From CAYZBM01 sp964476705 (GTDB taxonomy: Bacteria; Pseudomonadota; Alphaproteobacteria; Rickettsiales; UBA6187): DNA of 27,028 bases. Location: positions 1 to 27,028 of the forward strand of contig CAYZBM010000020.1 of assembly GCA_964476705.1 (NCBI GenBank), given 5' to 3'. The translations under genes and the position numbers were made by a program. Positions 9,895-18,420 of the stretch are shown piece by piece. Positions within the stretch are counted from its first letter, which is position 1. Every line of letters begins with the position of its first letter. The notes beneath the pieces were generated by a model that was given only the letters and a program-made list of their open reading frames with translations, was not told the DNA's origin and made no database searches.

Positions 9895-12522
9895 ATGTAT
9901 AGTAGATTTTTAGATAATAAAGTTCTTATTCAAAAAGAAGGTGGTTTTACTAAAAGAACTCACGGTGTTCATTTACATTGGCTAGCTTTAGCTATGATTG
10001 TGGCTATAAGTATAATTAGTCTATCTATAATATATCTACAGAATATCCATCCTTTTATTTTAGTTGGTATAACTGTAATGAGTTTGTTGGTACTTTATTT
10101 TTTAGTCTATTATATAATAGATAAAGACCGCAATATAATGTATCTTTTAGAATTACAAACCGCTCTCTTTGCAGGATCAGCCAAGCTTGCAACTGAATTT
10201 TGTATAATAATGCGCTATGATGGCACAGTTGTATATGTAGATCCTAAATATAATAGCAAATATTTTCATCTAAAAAATCAAGGTTTAAGTGATTTTGATG
10301 CTTTATGCGAGAGTGGAGGATTAAACGAAGAAACTAAAAAAGCTCTACTTTCGGCTTTAGCTGAAGGCAGACAAGGAAATATCGAATTTTCAGTTCCCGT
10401 TGCCCAAAAAGAATCACAAACTTTAAGCCTAACTGTCGATCCTATTGGAATTTACCATCCTCAGGAATTAAGTAGAAAGTTAAACTTAGCAGTACATCCA
10501 TTAACTAGACCATCAGGATATTTTTTTCTACGCGCCAAAAAGAACACTATCGAAGAAGAATATCGCGAATGTTTAGATGTATTTAATTTAGGTTATATTA
10601 GCATAGCCGAAGATAATTTAATTTTATCCTGTAATAATAAATTTCTTGATATAACAGGTTATGAACAATCAGAAATTTTTTCAAAACAAGTTGATGTCTT
10701 AACTATATTTTCAGATAAAAAAAGTGGAACTTTAATTTCAGAAAATAATTCATTTCAAGGTTATGCAAGCATAAAAACTAAAAATGATGGAATAAAAAAG
10801 GTCCTAATTAGTCAAATAATTACTTATACTCCACCAAAGGCAACATTAAGAAAACATATCATCATTTCACCACTTCAAATTAGCAATGAAGTAAAAATAA
10901 ATCCTAATGACGTAATGAATAATCTTGAAATTTTTGAAGACTCACCTTTATCTAGTTTAATCTTAGATGATAAGGGAAATATTTTTAAATATAACGACGC
11001 TTTCAAAAAATTCATTCAAATCTCTGAGGATAAATCTTTAAATATACTTGATTTAATCGAAGAAAATAAACGTAATGAAGTTCACGACCAGTTAAATATG
11101 TTATCCCTGGGTAAAGTAAAGATTGTTAAACCTATCGACGTTCATTTTAATATAAATACTTCCAAAAATTCAAATCCAGAAAATAAAGAAGAGCGCATAG
11201 CTTCTTTATATTTACACGCTATAGATAATAATGATCCAGATAGTAATAACATACTTATTTTTTCTCATCTAATTGACCTTACTGAATTAAAAGATATGGA
11301 GTTCCGTTTTGTCCATTCACAAAAAATGCAAGCCATAGGTCAACTAGCTGGAGGCATAGCACACGATTTTAATAATCTTCTTACTGCTATGATTGGTTTT
11401 TGCGATCTTTTATTATTAAAACATCCACCAGGAGATCAATCTTTTCCTGATATAATTCAAATAAAACAAAATGCTAATCGTGCTGCAAATTTAGTTAGAC
11501 AATTATTAGCATTTTCTAGGAAACAAACTTTACAACCCAAAATAATTAATATCACCAACGCACTTTCTGACTTGAGTAATTTAATTAGAAGATTAATTGG
11601 TGAGAGTATAAATCTAAAAATGATTCACGGCAAAGATATTGGCGAAGTAAAAGTAGATCATGGACAATTAGAACAAGTTATAATTAACCTAGCTGTCAAT
11701 GCTCGCGATGCTATGAACAACAATGGCACCCTTACTATAAAAACTAGTAATATTAAAATAACTGATAAAAATAAATATATAACTGAAGATATGGTCACTC
11801 CAACTGATGAGGAATATATAGAAAAAGGTGATTATATTTTAATAGAAGTAAGCGATACCGGTCATGGTATAAAAAAAGATGTTATCAATAAAATATTTGA
11901 TCCATTCTTTTCAACTAAAGAAACCGGGCAAGGAACTGGACTTGGACTCTCAACAGTTTATGGAATTATTAAACAAACTAATGGTTATGTCTATGTTTCA
12001 AGCAAAGAAAATATTGGCACAACTTTTCATATATTACTTAAAAAAATTAATCCTCTTGATGAAAATAAAAATGATTTAAAGCAAGAAAAAACCAACATAA
12101 AAATATCTGAAGATGAAAATAATAAAAATGAAAATATCGACTTAACTGGACGAGGAAATATTTTACTTGTAGAAGATGAGGATCCAGTTAGAACTTTTAG
12201 TACAACAGCTTTAAAACAAAAAGGTTATAAAGTATTAGAAGCTGATTGCGCCGAGACCGCCTTTAAAATAATGAAACAGCATGGCAGCACTATAGATGTA
12301 ATAGTAACTGATGTTGTAATGCCAGGGCTAAACGGTCCAAGTATGATTAAAGAAATTTATAAATCTTACCCGAATGTAAAAGTAATATTTGTCTCAGGCT
12401 ATGGCGAAGATGAATTCGTAAAAACCTACGGCAATGAACGGAGTTTTAACTTTCTTTCTAAACCATATACTCTTAAACAACTAGCTTTAAAAGTAAAAGA
12501 AGTCTCTGAGAATAAAGAATAA
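9895..12522 (+). CDS. cckA: CckA-like hybrid sensor histidine kinase
   Basis: 875 residues. Two membrane segments lie at about 26-45 and 54-76. Two PAS-like sensor domains follow at about 220-330 and 345-460. The HisKA domain carries GQLAGGIAHDFNNLLTAMIG with phospho-acceptor His490. The ATPase domain shows the N box (NLAVNARDAM, about 597-606), DTGHGI and GQGTGLGLSTVYGI (from about 678). A C-terminal receiver domain begins NILLVEDEDPVR, and its phospho-acceptor Asp806 lies in VTDVVMPG. In alphaproteobacteria CckA passes phosphate through ChpT to CtrA to control the cell cycle. Neither partner is in this window. At 875 residues it is longer than the Caulobacter protein (about 690), mostly through the sensor region and a linker before the receiver rich in Asn, Lys and Glu. 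ATG is chosen because the membrane segments follow directly, though no strong ribosome site is visible. The HDFNN box and the fused receiver make the family assignment secure. Confidence 0.9.
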   Translation: MYSRFLDNKVLIQKEGGFTKRTHGVHLHWLALAMIVAISIISLSIIYLQNIHPFILVGITVMSLLVLYFLVYYIIDKDRNIMYLLELQTALFAGSAKLATEFCIIMRYDGTVVYVDPKYNSKYFHLKNQGLSDFDALCESGGLNEETKKALLSALAEGRQGNIEFSVPVAQKESQTLSLTVDPIGIYHPQELSRKLNLAVHPLTRPSGYFFLRAKKNTIEEEYRECLDVFNLGYISIAEDNLILSCNNKFLDITGYEQSEIFSKQVDVLTIFSDKKSGTLISENNSFQGYASIKTKNDGIKKVLISQIITYTPPKATLRKHIIISPLQISNEVKINPNDVMNNLEIFEDSPLSSLILDDKGNIFKYNDAFKKFIQISEDKSLNILDLIEENKRNEVHDQLNMLSLGKVKIVKPIDVHFNINTSKNSNPENKEERIASLYLHAIDNNDPDSNNILIFSHLIDLTELKDMEFRFVHSQKMQAIGQLAGGIAHDFNNLLTAMIGFCDLLLLKHPPGDQSFPDIIQIKQNANRAANLVRQLLAFSRKQTLQPKIINITNALSDLSNLIRRLIGESINLKMIHGKDIGEVKVDHGQLEQVIINLAVNARDAMNNNGTLTIKTSNIKITDKNKYITEDMVTPTDEEYIEKGDYILIEVSDTGHGIKKDVINKIFDPFFSTKETGQGTGLGLSTVYGIIKQTNGYVYVSSKENIGTTFHILLKKINPLDENKNDLKQEKTNIKISEDENNKNENIDLTGRGNILLVEDEDPVRTFSTTALKQKGYKVLEADCAETAFKIMKQHGSTIDVIVTDVVMPGLNGPSMIKEIYKSYPNVKVIFVSGYGEDEFVKTYGNERSFNFLSKPYTLKQLALKVKEVSENKE

Positions 12523-12592
12523 ATTGCCCTCAACCGGCTTAAAAACTCACTTTAGTTACACAGTATACTATAAAACTATATTAAATATATAT

Positions 12593-12708
12593 TTTATGGT
12601 ACAATGTAAATAGATGACAGATAGCTACTTAATATTTAATAACTTAAGCTATAGTCAAAAATTCCTAAATAAAAATCAAAAAAATCATCTAAAGCTTCGG
12701 CTTTTTTT
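12593..12708 (+). ncRNA. Candidate small RNA or rimK leader between cckA and rimK
   Basis: An extended -10 promoter, TGG then TACAAT at 12600-12605, lies about 95 nt before a clean intrinsic terminator at 12691-12708. A transcript of roughly 12612-12708 is predicted, though no good -35 is visible. The same stretch also reads as a 35-codon frame (ATG 12614, TAA 12719-12721) that would be nearly leaderless and would run through the terminator. It is more probably non-coding. It could be an independent sRNA, an attenuator upstream of rimK, or just the long 3' end of cckA. Confidence 0.4.
12691..12708 (+). terminator. Intrinsic terminator with UUCG tetraloop
   Basis: AAAGC, TTCG, GCTTT, then a continuing T run to 12708. 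The stem is short but capped by the exceptionally stable UUCG loop and followed at once by the T tract. It ends either cckA, 169 nt upstream, or the short transcript proposed at 12612. It lies only 30 nt before the rimK start, so rimK may need its own promoter or read-through. Confidence 0.7.
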
Positions 12709-12737
12709 AAAAAATCTTTAATCTATGAGAGAATAAT

Positions 12738-13652
12738 TTGAATATTACAATATTATCGCGCAAACACAGCCTATATTCGACTACACGATTAGTTGAAGCT
12801 GCAGAAGCTATGGGACATAACGTAAGAGTTATCGATCCTCTTAAATGTTTTATGAACATAAATTCTAGTTCACCTAAAGTATATTATAAAAATACTGAAG
12901 ATTGTTTAGATGAAAAAACTGATGCTGTAATTCCTAGAATTGGCGCATCAATAACTTTTTACGGCACCGCTGTCTTAAGACAATTTGAAATGACTGGAGC
13001 TTATTGCCTAAATGGATCTCTATCTATTTCAAGATCAAGAGATAAATTAAGAGCTCACCAAATTTTCTCACGAAAAAAAATTGGAATGCCAATTACAAGT
13101 TTTGCCCACTCACCTACCGATGCTTCTGCCTTAATAAAATTAGTTGGTGGCGCACCACTTGTAGTAAAATTACTTGAGGGAACTCAAGGTAAAGGAGTGG
13201 TACTAACTGATACCGAAAAAGCTGCAGAATGTTTGATCGAAGCTTTTCGTAATCTTAATGCTTTCTTTCTGGTTCAAGAATTTATTTCTGAAGCAAAAGG
13301 TTCTGACATAAGATGTTTTGTTATTGGCAATAAAGTAGTGGCCTCAATGTTACGCGAAGCACAAACCGGAGAATTTAGATCTAATCTTCATCGCGGTGGT
13401 AGTGCCAAACTAATAAAAATTACACCTGAAGAAAGAGAGCTTGCTGTCAAAGCCGCAAAAGCAATGGGTTTAAGTGTAGCTGGTGTTGATATTGTAAGAT
13501 CAAAACGTGGACCATTAGTACTTGAAGTTAACTCATCTCCAGGCTTAAAAGGAATCGAAGAAGCAACTAAAAAAGATATAGCATCTATGATAATAAACTT
13601 CATAGAAAAAAATGCAAAACCAAGTATTAAACTCGAAAGGAAAAAAGAGTGA
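12738..13652 (+). CDS. rimK: RimK-family ATP-grasp ligase (ribosomal protein S6 glutamate ligase type)
   Basis: 304 residues, the usual RimK length of about 300. The N-terminal domain starts NITILSRKHSLYSTTRLVEAA. The ATP-grasp core shows PLVVKLLEGTQGKGV, the lid and adenine-binding strand FLVQEFISEAKGSDIRCFVIG, the substrate-side region FRSNLHRGGSA, and the metal-binding LVLEVNSSPGLKGIEEATK. In enterobacteria RimK adds glutamates to the C-terminus of ribosomal protein S6. The bacterial family also includes related poly-glutamate ligases, so the exact target here is inferred. The start is TTG at 12738. A GAGAG ribosome site lies just upstream, and the nearby ATG at 12725 meets a stop after three codons. 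A UUCG terminator lies immediately upstream. The next gene downstream is the small lysine-rich peptide after 173 nt. Confidence 0.92.
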   Translation: MNITILSRKHSLYSTTRLVEAAEAMGHNVRVIDPLKCFMNINSSSPKVYYKNTEDCLDEKTDAVIPRIGASITFYGTAVLRQFEMTGAYCLNGSLSISRSRDKLRAHQIFSRKKIGMPITSFAHSPTDASALIKLVGGAPLVVKLLEGTQGKGVVLTDTEKAAECLIEAFRNLNAFFLVQEFISEAKGSDIRCFVIGNKVVASMLREAQTGEFRSNLHRGGSAKLIKITPEERELAVKAAKAMGLSVAGVDIVRSKRGPLVLEVNSSPGLKGIEEATKKDIASMIINFIEKNAKPSIKLERKKE

Positions 13653-13825
13653 TTTTTTTGCCCATTTTTTTCTAAAAAAGAAAATAAAAATAATATATTT
13701 TTTTTCTTCTCTTAAAATTCACGAAATAATAGTTTATTACTTTTAACTACGAGCGAAATTTGAATTATATTTTTAATTCTGTTTTTCTTTTTTTTACTTA
13801 AACAATTTATCATGGAGATAAAACT

Positions 13826-13915
13826 ATGGCAGCTGCAAAAAAAGCTAAAAAAGCTACTACTAAAAAAGCACCAGCTAAAAAAACTAAAACTAAAGCTAAA
13901 GCTAAAAAGAAGTAG
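13826..13915 (+). CDS. 29-residue lysine/alanine-rich histone-like basic peptide
   Basis: A small gene encoding 14 Lys, 9 Ala, 4 Thr, 1 Pro and the initiator Met. It begins MAAAKKAKKATTKKAPAKK and continues in the same style to a TAG. It resembles the disordered C-terminal tails of histone H1-like bacterial proteins (Hc1/Hc2, AlgP type) and should bind nucleic acid, or conceivably serve as a ribosome or RNA-associated basic peptide. Support for expression is good. GGAGA stands 8 nt before the ATG, the best ribosome site in the window, and a strong terminator begins 27 nt after the stop. Function is inferred from composition only, and such sequences cannot be assigned reliably by homology. Confidence 0.72.
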   Translation: MAAAKKAKKATTKKAPAKKTKTKAKAKKK

Positions 13916-13941
13916 TTTTAATTTTACTGGACTATATTTTA

Positions 13942-13982
13942 AGCCGGAGTATTCTAAATTTAGAATCTCCGGCTGATTTTTT
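13942..13982 (+). terminator. Strong intrinsic terminator of the histone-like gene
   Basis: AGCCGGAG pairs with CTCCGGCT, with one bulged T, and is extended by ATTCTAAA pairing with TTTAGAAT. The run TTTTTT follows at 13977-13982. It is the most stable hairpin I found in the window. It gives the 29-residue gene a self-contained transcription unit of roughly 200 nt. Confidence 0.88.
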
Positions 13983-14138
13983 ATGTGGCTATTGTATTTC
14001 TACAAATCATTTCTATAATATCGTAATATATTCTTTTTACAGACTTACAGACATCGCTATAATCAAAAAAATTCTGAATAAAAAATATTTTTTATATTTT
14101 CATATATCGAAAATTAAGCAAATAGGAAAAATTATAAA

Positions 14139-15098
14139 ATGAAAAAAATCTGGAAAATATTTTTAACTATTATTTTAGCAATAATTATAATTGCATTATT
14201 TCTTCTTGGTTCATTCAAAAAAATAGCTACCCTACTTCAATCTCATAATTTATCTTTTGAAGTTGGCGATATTCAGTTTTCTGCATATTTAATTTTAAAA
14301 GTTATTATTGCCTTTATCGTAATTTATTGGGTAACTAATTTTGTTAATTCATTTGGCGCGAAAAGAATTAAAAGCATAAAAAGAATAGATGCCAGTAATC
14401 GTGAATTACTTTTAAAAATATTTCAAACTTTTGTTTATATAGTTGCCTTTTTAACTGGACTTAATATTCTTGGGATTAATCTCACTGCCCTTACAGTATT
14501 TAGTGGAGCATTTGGTATCGGCATTGGATTTGGTCTACAAAAAATAACTTCTAATTTTATTAGCGGAATTATTTTATTAATGGAAAAATCAATCAAGATT
14601 GGCGATTTAATCGAATTAAATGATGGAACCTTAGGTTATATCAGACATAATAGTTCTAGATATACCTTAATAGAATCAGCAGACGGAAAAGAAGTAATTA
14701 TACCTAATGAAGAATTTATCATCAACAAGGTAACTAATTGGACTTATAGTAATCTGCAAGGTCGTGCTGAAATAAAAGTTTCTGTTTCTTATGATTCAGA
14801 CTTAAAAAAAGCGCAAAGTCTAATTTTAGAAGCTGCTAATGAATGCGAAGCAAGTGCTAAAGATCCTGCTGCCACTTGCCATCTAACAAATCTTGGTGAA
14901 AGTTCTGTTGAGTTTATTTTATATTTCTGGGTTCGCAATATTAATGATGGTAGGTTAGATCCTAAAAGCAAAATTATGTTTTCTATATTAGAAAAATTTG
15001 CCAAATATAATATAGTAATTCCATATCCACAAAGAGAGATTTATATTAAAAATTCTCCTACTAAAGAAATAAATAATTCAATAAAAAGTAAAATTTAA
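14139..15098 (+). CDS. MscS-family small-conductance mechanosensitive channel
   Basis: 319 residues. Hydrophobic segments lie at about 5-25, 50-70 and 92-115. The pore-lining helix follows with alternating Gly/Ala (FSGAFGIGIGFGLQKITSNF), then the conserved IGDLIEL and the beta domain (ADGKEVIIPNEEFI, then NKVTNWTYS). This matches the MscS core, where the helix forms the pore and the PN motif starts the cytoplasmic vestibule. The protein opens under membrane tension to release solutes during osmotic downshock. The size fits the minimal MscS class (E. coli MscS is 286 residues), with a few extra C-terminal residues. It is followed by the transporter gene after only 12 nt, so the two are probably co-transcribed. 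Confidence 0.9.
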   Translation: MKKIWKIFLTIILAIIIIALFLLGSFKKIATLLQSHNLSFEVGDIQFSAYLILKVIIAFIVIYWVTNFVNSFGAKRIKSIKRIDASNRELLLKIFQTFVYIVAFLTGLNILGINLTALTVFSGAFGIGIGFGLQKITSNFISGIILLMEKSIKIGDLIELNDGTLGYIRHNSSRYTLIESADGKEVIIPNEEFIINKVTNWTYSNLQGRAEIKVSVSYDSDLKKAQSLILEAANECEASAKDPAATCHLTNLGESSVEFILYFWVRNINDGRLDPKSKIMFSILEKFAKYNIVIPYPQREIYIKNSPTKEINNSIKSKI

Positions 15099-15110
15099 AT
15101 AGACAAAAAT

Positions 15111-16094
15111 ATGAATGAACTTGATTGGCTACTTCTAGCCTACGAACTAAATAAAAATGGCAATAATCGTATTCTTAGCCTTGATGAAGTTATGACTAAT
15201 AATTTAAATCACGAACATAAAGTTTCCTGGATTCATCTTAACGCTACGCATGCTCAATCTGAAGAATGGCTAAAAGCAAATAGTCGTTTAGATCCAATAG
15301 TAGTTGAAGCGCTGTTAGCTGAAGAAACTAGACCCAGAATATCCGAAACAGAGCATGGCGTAGTAATTATATTAAGAGGAGTTAATTTAAATAATAATGC
15401 AGAACCTGAAGATATGGTTTCAATTAGATTATTTATTAATAACCAGCAAATAATATCAGTTAGAAAACGTAGGTTAAAAGGAGTAGTTGCAATAGAAAAT
15501 GAACTTCTTCATGGAGGGGGGCCTAAAACTAGTGGAGAATTTTTAGAAAAATTAATCGAGCATCTTATACTTAATATGGAACCTGCAGTTGCAACAATGA
15601 ATAAACATATTGATGATGTTGAAGAAGTCTTACCTGATGCTGTAGATATAAAAGACCGCGAACAATTAGCGGCTTTAAGACGACAAGCAACTATTTTTAA
15701 ACGTTATTTATCTCCACAAAAAGAAGTTCTAGAAAAACTAAAAAATTCTAATTTTCCTTGGCTGTCTAAAATTAACAAAAGAAACATTCATGAAGATTTA
15801 GAACATCTAATTCGTTTTATCGAAGATATCGATGAAATAAAAGAGCGCGCGCAAATAGTTCATGATGAATTAAGACATAGTTCTAGCGAAAGACTAAATC
15901 GTAACATGTATATTATTACTGTATTTTCAGCAATTTTTCTACCTTTAAGCTTTTTAACTGGTTTATTTGGCGTAAATCTAGCTGGAATTCCTAAGGCCTC
16001 CGATCCTTGGTCTTTTCCTATTTTTACTGCTTTTATAATATTATGCACCTTAATCTTTATCTTGGTATTTAAAAAGCTAAAATTAATAAGATAA
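15111..16094 (+). CDS. zntB: ZntB/CorA-family divalent cation transporter
   Basis: 327 residues, the same length as E. coli ZntB. It has a long soluble N-terminal domain, including WIHLNATHAQSEEWL and the charged helix IEDIDEIKERAQIVHDEL. Two C-terminal membrane helices follow, with the signature GLFGVNLAGIP between them. CorA magnesium channels carry GMN at this place, while ZntB-like members carry GxN followed by GG(I/M)P-like residues, so GVN-AGIP favours the ZntB branch. The family forms pentamers in the inner membrane and moves zinc or other divalent metals. Direction and substrate are not settled from sequence. It sits 12 nt behind the MscS gene, an apparent two-gene operon for ion and osmotic balance. 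The last residues (KKLKLIR) are basic, as is usual. Confidence 0.85.
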   Translation: MNELDWLLLAYELNKNGNNRILSLDEVMTNNLNHEHKVSWIHLNATHAQSEEWLKANSRLDPIVVEALLAEETRPRISETEHGVVIILRGVNLNNNAEPEDMVSIRLFINNQQIISVRKRRLKGVVAIENELLHGGGPKTSGEFLEKLIEHLILNMEPAVATMNKHIDDVEEVLPDAVDIKDREQLAALRRQATIFKRYLSPQKEVLEKLKNSNFPWLSKINKRNIHEDLEHLIRFIEDIDEIKERAQIVHDELRHSSSERLNRNMYIITVFSAIFLPLSFLTGLFGVNLAGIPKASDPWSFPIFTAFIILCTLIFILVFKKLKLIR

Positions 16095-16116
16095 TCGAGA
16101 ATACACATCCATAATA

Positions 16117-16178
16117 GGCAAATCATTTCTCAGATCTCTATTTTAGATAAAATTACCTTTTACAAAATCTAATTTGCC
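16117..16178. promoter_or_regulatory. Inverted repeat flanking the typA upstream region
   Basis: GGCAAAT at 16117-16123 and ATTTGCC at 16172-16178 are perfect inverted copies about 48 nt apart in the 137-nt gap before typA. A TATATA box lies just after the right arm. They could form a leader structure or mark a regulator site, but the long spacer makes either uncertain. Confidence 0.3.
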
Positions 16179-16231
16179 CTATATATAAGCGTCTTTCTTT
16201 TTTAATATTCAAAAGTAGCTTTACAAAATTT

Positions 16232-18046
16232 ATGACAGAGATCCGCGATATTGCGATTATTGCCCACGTTGACCATGGTAAAACCACGTTAATTGACTCA
16301 CTTCTTAGACAAACTGGTAGTTTTAGAGAAAACCAATCTGTTGACGAACGGGTTATGGATAGTAACGACTTAGAAAAAGAACGGGGAATAACTATTTTAG
16401 CTAAATGTACTTCAATAGTTTATAAAGATATTAGAATTAATATTATTGACACTCCAGGACATGCCGACTTCGGTGGAGAAGTAGAACGAATATTGTCAAT
16501 GACAGATGGTGTTATTTTGCTAGTTGATGCGGCTGAAGGTCCAATGCCACAAACTAAATTCGTATTAGGCAAAGCCTTAGCTAAAGGTTTAAAACCAATG
16601 GTAATAATTAATAAAATCGATCGTTCAGATGCCAGAGCCGATGAAGTTATTAATGAAGTATTTGACTTATTTACAGCTCTTGATGCTACAGATGAACAAT
16701 TAGATTTCCCTATTTTATATGCATCTGGCCGAAGTGGTTGGTGCGTAAAAGAACTAACTGATGAGAGAAAAGATTTAACTCCTCTACTTGATTTAGTCAT
16801 AAAACATGTACCAAAACCTGAATCTAATCCAGAAGGTCCATTTGCAATGTTGGTCACTTTACTTGAAGCTGATCCATTTTTAGGTCGGATTTTAACTGGT
16901 AGGGTTTATAGTGGTACAGCTAAAATAAATATGCCAGTAAAAGCTATTGATCTTGACGGTAATTTAGTGGAATCTGGTCGTTTAACTAAACTACTTTCTT
17001 TTGCCGGGATTAACAGAGTACCGGTTGAATCAGTAGTAGCTGGCGATATAGTTTGTATCGCAGGTATGGCTAAAGCTTCCGTTGCCAATACTATATGTGA
17101 TATAAATGTAAATGATGTAATTCCAGCAACACCTATTGATCCGCCAACAATGGCGATCACTATAAGTGTAAACGACTCCCCTTTTGCAGGAACTGAAGGT
17201 ACTAAAGTAACTTCACGAATGATTCGTGATCGTTTACTAGCTGAAGCTGAAACCAATGTTGCAATCACCGTAACTGAAAGTGCTAATAGCGATGCTTATG
17301 AAGTAGGCGGCAGAGGTGAATTACAGCTTGGTGTATTAATCGAAACTATGCGTCGTGAAGGATTTGAGCTTTCCGTATCAAGACCAAGAGTATTATTTAA
17401 AACTGATGAAGCAACTGGTGAAAAATTAGAACCAATTGAAGAAGTAGTAGTTGACGTTGATAATGATTATAGCGGTATAGTTGTTGAGAAAATTTCTTTA
17501 AGAAAAGGCGTTATGGCTGATATGCGTCCATCAGGTCACAACAAAACTAGAATTATTTTCTTATGCCCTTCCCGTGGTTTAATTGGTTATCAAAGTGAAT
17601 TCTTAACCGATACTAGAGGTACCGGTATTATGAATAGACTTTATCATAGCCATCAACCTTATAAAGGTGCGATACAAGGCCGAAGAAATGGCGCTTTAAT
17701 TTCAACCGATCGCGGAGAAGCCGTAGCTTACGCAATCTTCAACTTACAAGATCGTGGAACTATGTTTATTAAACACCAAGATAAAGTTTATCAAGGAATG
17801 ATAGTTGGTGAACATAGCCGGGATAATGACCTTGAGATCAACGTACTTAAAGGTAAACAATTAACCAACGTTAGAGCATCTGGTGCTGACGAAGCGGTAA
17901 GATTAGTACCGCCACGTATTATGAACCTAGAAGAGATGATTTCATATATTGAAGATGATGAATTAGTTGAAGTTACGCCTAAAGGCTTAAGACTTAGAAA
18001 AAAATTACTCGATCCTAATGATCGTAAGAGATTTAAGAGAAATTAG
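16232..18046 (+). CDS. typA: GTPase TypA/BipA, ribosome-associated translational GTPase
   Basis: 604 residues, full length for the family (about 605). The G domain shows AHVDHGKTTL (P loop, residues 11-20), ERGIT, DTPGHADFGGEVERIL (from Asp73), NKIDRSDAR (about 127) and the ASGRSGW base-recognition loop. Domains II, III and V follow, and the family-specific C-terminal domain includes LTNVRASGADEAVRLVPPR and ends GLRLRKKLLDPNDRKRFKR. TypA binds the 70S ribosome at the EF-G site and supports growth at low temperature and under stress, partly through 50S assembly. No clear Shine-Dalgarno precedes the ATG, but the N-terminus matches the family exactly. It is a single-gene unit: the gene before it ends 137 nt upstream, and a dispersed repeat follows downstream. 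Confidence 0.97.
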   Translation: MTEIRDIAIIAHVDHGKTTLIDSLLRQTGSFRENQSVDERVMDSNDLEKERGITILAKCTSIVYKDIRINIIDTPGHADFGGEVERILSMTDGVILLVDAAEGPMPQTKFVLGKALAKGLKPMVIINKIDRSDARADEVINEVFDLFTALDATDEQLDFPILYASGRSGWCVKELTDERKDLTPLLDLVIKHVPKPESNPEGPFAMLVTLLEADPFLGRILTGRVYSGTAKINMPVKAIDLDGNLVESGRLTKLLSFAGINRVPVESVVAGDIVCIAGMAKASVANTICDINVNDVIPATPIDPPTMAITISVNDSPFAGTEGTKVTSRMIRDRLLAEAETNVAITVTESANSDAYEVGGRGELQLGVLIETMRREGFELSVSRPRVLFKTDEATGEKLEPIEEVVVDVDNDYSGIVVEKISLRKGVMADMRPSGHNKTRIIFLCPSRGLIGYQSEFLTDTRGTGIMNRLYHSHQPYKGAIQGRRNGALISTDRGEAVAYAIFNLQDRGTMFIKHQDKVYQGMIVGEHSRDNDLEINVLKGKQLTNVRASGADEAVRLVPPRIMNLEEMISYIEDDELVEVTPKGLRLRKKLLDPNDRKRFKRN

Positions 18047-18355
18047 TTTTTTGAATTAAAATGCGAATTAAGAGCTAAATTTAGGTATAGCATTTCTTAA
18101 TTGAAATGAATGTATTATAAGTATATGTTTTTTCAGGATGACCTGTCCTTAGATTTATTCCTGGATGTATCCTTTAATTTAGTCCTTAAATCTAGCAATA
18201 TAGATGGTAGAATGCCAATCTATTACAATTCGTAATCTAATATAGATACATAAATATTTCAATTAACAGTATACATTGTAACCGTTTTGTGATATTTTAA
18301 AGTTCAAACAAACATGCTAATAAAGTATATTTCTCAATATTAGGCTAAATAAGCC
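18047..18355. other. Gene-free stretch between typA and the ankyrin cluster
   Basis: No coding signal was seen. It holds an 8-bp inverted repeat (AATTAAGA 18066-18073, TCTTAATT 18095-18102) that could end typA transcription, and the inverted copy of the dispersed repeat (18086-18138). The remainder is AT-rich without a recognisable gene. The 65-nt ankyrin 5' cassette begins at 18356. Confidence 0.6.
18086..18138. repeat. Dispersed palindromic repeat, copy 2 (short form, inverted)
   Basis: The reverse complement of this stretch matches window positions 1-27 joined directly to 59-84. It lacks the 31 bases found between them in copy 1. The hairpin at one end is kept in altered form (CATTTC, TTAATT, GAAATG here; ATTTCA, ATGA, TGAAAT in copy 1), so the stem is preserved although the bases differ. 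It lies 40 nt after typA. Confidence 0.78.
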
Positions 18356-18420
18356 AAATTACTATTATTATAGATTACAATATATTAATTCTGTTAAATA
18401 TATAATTAGAGAGATAAATT
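18356..18420 (+). promoter_or_regulatory. Duplicated 65-nt 5' cassette, copy 1
   Basis: This is one of three near-identical 65-nt blocks placed exactly against an ankyrin ATG (others at 19990 and 21501). It contains TATTAT near its left end, TATAAT at 18401-18406, and a GAGAG ribosome site 7 nt before ATG. If TATAAT is the -10, the leader is only about 8 nt. If TATTAT is the -10, the leader is about 45 nt. It differs from copy 2 at one base. Confidence 0.75.

Noticed and set aside
12625..12655. TTAA motifs upstream of rimK as a CtrA binding site
   Set aside because: The spacing is not the TTAA-N7-TTAA required for a CtrA box, and TTAA is common in this AT-rich DNA.
12614..12721. 35-codon frame as a real protein gene upstream of rimK
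   Set aside because: It would be almost leaderless, reads through a terminator hairpin and has a composition expected from AT-rich DNA. It is kept only as an alternative reading of the candidate RNA.
16420..17268. Long minus-strand frames opposite typA
   Set aside because: They are complementary to a highly conserved GTPase gene and have no family resemblance of their own.
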